Assembly (NCBI GenBank): GCA_900542195.1
Contig: UQNA01000076.1
Span: 1-9,732, forward strand
Direction of reading: 5' to 3'
Length of the DNA stretch: 9,732 nt
Source of the DNA: an uncultured Sutterella sp.
GTDB taxonomy: Bacteria > Pseudomonadota > Gammaproteobacteria > Burkholderiales > Burkholderiaceae_F
The position numbers were made by a program, and so were the translations under genes. Shown piece after piece: positions 7,192 through 9,732 of this stretch. The notes under the pieces are model-generated. The model worked only from the letters and a program-made list of their open reading frames with translations, ran no database searches and was not told the DNA's origin. Within the stretch, counting starts at the first letter, position 1; every line of letters begins with the position of its first letter.

Positions 7192-7437
7192 TTATAAGTC
7201 TTCAAGCTTGACACGGATTGTTCCTGTCTCCTGAAGCCGTTCACGCGCAACGGCGACAAGCTCTTCATCCTCTTCACTGGCTCTGATTTTTTGAAAAGGA
7301 ATTTCTTCTGTTTCGGCTATGTAAGTCAAAACTTGTTGACAAAGTTCCTCAACAGTCATTCCATTTGTTTTCAATACGGATTTTGCTGAATCCAATGTTT
7401 CTTTTGAAACTTCAAAGGAGATCAGAACATCTGCCAT
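7192..7437 (-). CDS. RelB/DinJ-like antitoxin without a visible toxin
   Basis: An 81-residue protein with the layout of RelB/DinJ type II antitoxins. A short beta strand (ADVLISFEVSKE, residues 2-13) is followed by two helices of a ribbon-helix-helix DNA-binding unit (TLDSAKSVLKTNGMTVEELCQQVL in two parts, 14-37) and the family-typical ending ...EEIPF near residue 48. An acidic C-terminal region would wrap a toxin. The family normally represses its own operon and neutralises an RNase toxin of the RelE/YafQ type. Here no toxin follows: about 250 nt downstream lead to mcrB with only a 19-codon ORF. It lies 22 nt after the EamA transporter gene with an AAGGAT ribosome-binding site, so it is probably cotranscribed with that gene. 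It may be a solitary regulator, a trans-acting antitoxin or a remnant. Confidence 0.75.
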   Translation of the reverse strand: MADVLISFEVSKETLDSAKSVLKTNGMTVEELCQQVLTYIAETEEIPFQKIRASEEDEELVAVARERLQETGTIRVKLEDL

Positions 7438-7459
7438 TTACCGCTCATCCTTTGTGTGC

Positions 7460-8413
7460 TCACGCACGGTTTCCACTGTTCTCTGTCGAGGCTTTCACAA
7501 TGGTCTGCACAGAAGCTGCACCGTTTGTTGTAGAGGATGCCGCAGCTTTCTTTTTAGGTGAAATTTTGCGGACGAGATAACTAGCAAAAATTCCCGAAGC
7601 CACAATAATGATCATGCCGACGACAACCGGAAGGGTCACAGGTTCGGCAAACAAAATTTCGCCGAAGATAGTGGAAAACAGAATCACGGAATACTGCAAT
7701 GAACTGGACAAAACAAGATTTCCTCGGCTGAAAGCCATTGTCAAGCACAACTGTCCGAGATTGGCACACAAGCACAATGCAAGAATGTAGATAGCACTGG
7801 TCCAAGTCCAAGCAGAAAATCCGCCTGTCATCACCACGCCCACGGTACCGGCAACCGCACCCATTGAAACTAGATAGAAAATAATTCTCGTTTCCGGCTC
7901 CATAAGCACGCCTAAACGTTTAACGAACCCGGATGCCGTCGCAGTACACAACCCTGCAAATAAGCCTACACAGGCCGCAAAATACTCATGCGGACCAATT
8001 GTTGGTCCAAGCATGATGACAACGCCCAAAAAGCCGGTCACCAAAGAGGCAATCAAGCCCCAATTAATGCTTTGGTGTCTGAACAAAGAAAATCCGACTA
8101 CGCCCGCCCCTAAGAACAAAGGAGCCGTAAAGTTCAGCGTCATCGCCAGACCAAGATTTAAATGCATCATGGAATAGATGCCGGCAAGAATTGAAGCTGT
8201 CCCTGCCAATGAACGAATAATATGCTCAACTGGATGAGTCGTCGTCACTCGTATACCTTTGGCTCTCATCAGGATATAAAAGACAACTACGCCGAAAACA
8301 GACCGGTAAAAAAGAATCTGCCAAGAATTGATAGAACATTCACCGGCTAACTTAATGAATACACCATAGAGCGCGTAAAAAACGCCCGCTACAAGCATCC
8401 AGAGGGACTGCAT
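7460..8413 (-). CDS. EamA/DMT-superfamily transporter
   Basis: A 317-residue inner-membrane protein with about ten hydrophobic helices in two repeated EamA halves (about 5-135 and 145-283), the usual size and design of drug/metabolite transporters that export amino acids, nucleosides or toxic metabolites. Seen: an N-terminal ..GVFYALYGVFIKL helix; LFYRSVFG (34-41), matching the conserved YR in helix 2; LNFTAPLF (93-100), matching the helix 4 pattern; and FGEILFAEP (250-258), matching the typical second-half 'l.GE......' motif. After ISPKKK the last 30 residues form a Ser/Thr/Ala-rich hydrophilic tail. The ATG lacks a clear ribosome-binding site and has an A-rich leader; M6 is an alternative start. 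The gene precedes an antitoxin gene by 22 nt. The substrate is not predictable. Confidence 0.85.
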   Translation of the reverse strand: MQSLWMLVAGVFYALYGVFIKLAGECSINSWQILFYRSVFGVVVFYILMRAKGIRVTTTHPVEHIIRSLAGTASILAGIYSMMHLNLGLAMTLNFTAPLFLGAGVVGFSLFRHQSINWGLIASLVTGFLGVVIMLGPTIGPHEYFAACVGLFAGLCTATASGFVKRLGVLMEPETRIIFYLVSMGAVAGTVGVVMTGGFSAWTWTSAIYILALCLCANLGQLCLTMAFSRGNLVLSSSLQYSVILFSTIFGEILFAEPVTLPVVVGMIIIVASGIFASYLVRKISPKKKAAASSTTNGAASVQTIVKASTENSGNRA

Positions 8414-8444
8414 TTTTTATTCGAAATTGACGGAAGAAATAGTT

Positions 8445-8477
8445 ACGGCCTCTGATCCTACTCGCATCAGAGGCCGT
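8445..8477 (-). terminator. Intrinsic-type terminator hairpin of the DASS symporter gene
   Basis: A perfect 12-bp stem, ACGGCCTCTGAT (8445-8456) and ATCAGAGGCCGT (8466-8477), encloses a 9-nt loop. It starts 23 nt after the stop of the DASS gene on the minus strand. Read on that strand the stem is flanked by an A-rich 5' side and a modestly U-rich 3' side (AACTATTTCTT). The position fits termination after the transporter gene. It leaves only about 30 nt before the EamA ATG, so EamA may depend on read-through or an unrecognised promoter. Confidence 0.7.
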
Positions 8478-8500
8478 TTCTTAAAGTTTTGCTTAGCGGA

Positions 8501-9732
8501 TTAAACCGGGAGCTTGAAAACGTCGCCTAGAACAATACATACCAAGCTGATCACAATAATAGAGACAACGTTCAGCCAGAAACCTGCTCTAATCATTTCA
8601 CCAATCTGGATACGGCCGGTACCGAAAATAATGGCATTCGGCGGAGTCGCAACCGGCATCATGAATGCAGCGGAAGCACCGATGGTGGTAACAAGAAGAA
8701 CCTGTTCAACCGGAACACCGAGGACTGGAGCAGCAGCTGCCAAAAGCGGAAGCATAGTCGCAGCCAATGCAGTATTGCTGGTAAATTCCGTAGCGAACAC
8801 AACCAGAGTGCAGACACCGAAGAGGACGAGCCATACCGGCAATCCGACGAAAGCAGTTGCTTGAGCAGCGATAAGAGAAGCTGCGCCCGTAGACTGAATA
8901 GCTGCTGCCATGGACAAGCCGCCGCCGAAGAGGATCAGCACGTCCCAAGGAATGTTTTCGCAGTGTTCCCAGTCCAAAACTCTTTCGCCTCGCTTGAAGT
9001 TCGTCGGAATACAGAAGAGAGACACACCTGCAGCCATCGCGATAACGGCATCGCTAACCTGCTTGAACGGACGGGTGCCGTCCTCAAGGGTAAAGGAGCG
9101 GATCGGAGAACCGAAGCACCACAAAATAACGGTGACTACGAATACAACCAATACAGCCTTTTCTCCAGGGGAGAGCTTGCCGAGCCTTTCGAGCTCATGA
9201 GCAATCCATTTCTTACCGCCGGCGATTTCTTTGATTTGTGTTTTGAACAACACTCTTGTCAAGAGAAGCCAGGCCAACGGGAGGAGGATAAGAACGATTG
9301 GCATGCCGACTTTCATCCATTCGACGATGGTCACTTCCATGCCGTATGTCTGTGTGACGAAGCGAACAAAGATACCGTTCGGTGGAGAACCGATGATAGT
9401 ACCCATACCGCCGATGGAAGCTCCGTAAGCAACGGCTAAGAGGATACAAATACCGAAGTTCTTTTCGTCTTTAGTAATGGTAGGAGAATCAGAAGCTTGG
9501 CGAATGACGCTCATCACAGCCATGGCGATAGGAACCATCATCGCAGCGGTTGCCGTGTTGGAAACCCACATGGAAATAAAGGCAGTGGAGAGCATAACAC
9601 CGGCCACGATGGCACCCGGAGAGGTACCGACAATACGCATGGTATTAAGCGCAATACGCTTATCCAAACCCCAACGCTGAATACCGGCAGCCAACAGGAA
9701 ACCGCCTAAGAAGAGGTAGATAGTGTCGGAAG
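8501..9732 (-). CDS. DASS/SLC13-family sodium-coupled anion symporter (N-terminus outside window)
   Basis: A membrane protein with about 409 visible residues whose frame stays open to the right edge. The first visible residues, SDTIYLFLGGFLLAAG, match an early DASS helix, so the apparent TTG start at 9694 is an internal leucine and roughly 60 residues are missing. Family motifs, counted from the right edge: the first SNT (57-59, in WVSNTATAAMM), GTIIGSPPNG (about 110-119), the second SNT (318-320, in FTSNTALAATMLP), and PVATPPNAIIFG (about 359-370), the SLC13 signature. The SNT motifs form the sodium and carboxylate-binding tips in this family. It probably imports C4-dicarboxylates, citrate or a similar anion with sodium; sulfate cannot be excluded. 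It stops 23 nt before a strong hairpin, so the gene ends there. Confidence 0.9.
   Translation of the reverse strand, partial: SDTIYLFLGGFLLAAGIQRWGLDKRIALNTMRIVGTSPGAIVAGVMLSTAFISMWVSNTATAAMMVPIAMAVMSVIRQASDSPTITKDEKNFGICILLAVAYGASIGGMGTIIGSPPNGIFVRFVTQTYGMEVTIVEWMKVGMPIVLILLPLAWLLLTRVLFKTQIKEIAGGKKWIAHELERLGKLSPGEKAVLVVFVVTVILWCFGSPIRSFTLEDGTRPFKQVSDAVIAMAAGVSLFCIPTNFKRGERVLDWEHCENIPWDVLILFGGGLSMAAAIQSTGAASLIAAQATAFVGLPVWLVLFGVCTLVVFATEFTSNTALAATMLPLLAAAAPVLGVPVEQVLLVTTIGASAAFMMPVATPPNAIIFGTGRIQIGEMIRAGFWLNVVSIIVISLVCIVLGDVFKLPV

Noticed and set aside
8514..9439. Long plus-strand open frames (116 and 192 codons) opposite the DASS gene
   Set aside because: They are antisense shadows of a clear membrane-protein gene; the translations are low-complexity and lack domains.
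1..9732. CRISPR array, tRNA or rRNA gene
   Set aside because: No regularly spaced direct repeats, tRNA-like cloverleaf or rRNA sequence was recognised on either strand.

Overview
The window looks like chromosomal DNA of a Gram-negative, host-associated or nutrient-scavenging bacterium. It carries three secondary transporters (SSS, DASS and DMT/EamA families) with compact Shine-Dalgarno-led operons. The transporter genes have moderate GC (about half, judged by eye) and the central restriction block is visibly AT-richer. A betaproteobacterium such as a member of the Sutterellaceae is a guess from gene content and composition; no rRNA or taxonomic marker gene is present to confirm it.

Layout. 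(1) 1-455: intergenic, no convincing gene, ending in a good sigma70-type promoter (390-419). (2) 456-3018, plus strand: a tight three-gene operon coding for a creatininase-family amidohydrolase, a small two-helix membrane protein and an SSS-family sodium/solute symporter. The logic is uptake of a small, possibly cyclic, amide followed by hydrolysis. The substrate is not certain because the hydrolase deviates from the family consensus in one metal-site loop. (3) 3019-3171: a convergent junction with a long hairpin. (4) 3172-6940, minus strand: a two-gene McrBC-type modification-dependent restriction system, mcrB (818 codons, GTG start) followed 4 nt later by mcrC. Walker A, Walker B, the MNTAD motif and the McrC nuclease motif are all intact, so the system looks functional. 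The McrB protein is unusual in having a PUA/EVE-like module inserted inside its GTPase domain and a large N-terminal region unlike that of E. coli McrB. (5) 6941-7191: intergenic, with a hairpin and a 19-codon ORF with a strong ribosome-binding site. (6) 7192-8413, minus strand: an EamA/DMT exporter-like gene followed by an orphan RelB/DinJ-like antitoxin with no recognisable toxin. (7) 8445-8477: a strong hairpin, the probable terminator of the last gene. (8) 8501-9732, minus strand: a DASS/SLC13 sodium-coupled anion (dicarboxylate-type) symporter that runs off the right edge, so its N-terminus is missing.

The most notable region is the McrBC module. It sits as an AT-rich block between transport genes, with an orphan antitoxin next to it, which fits an acquired defence patch. 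The central domain architecture resembles lesser-studied McrB relatives as I remember them, so I call it unusual and worth examining rather than a proven new system.
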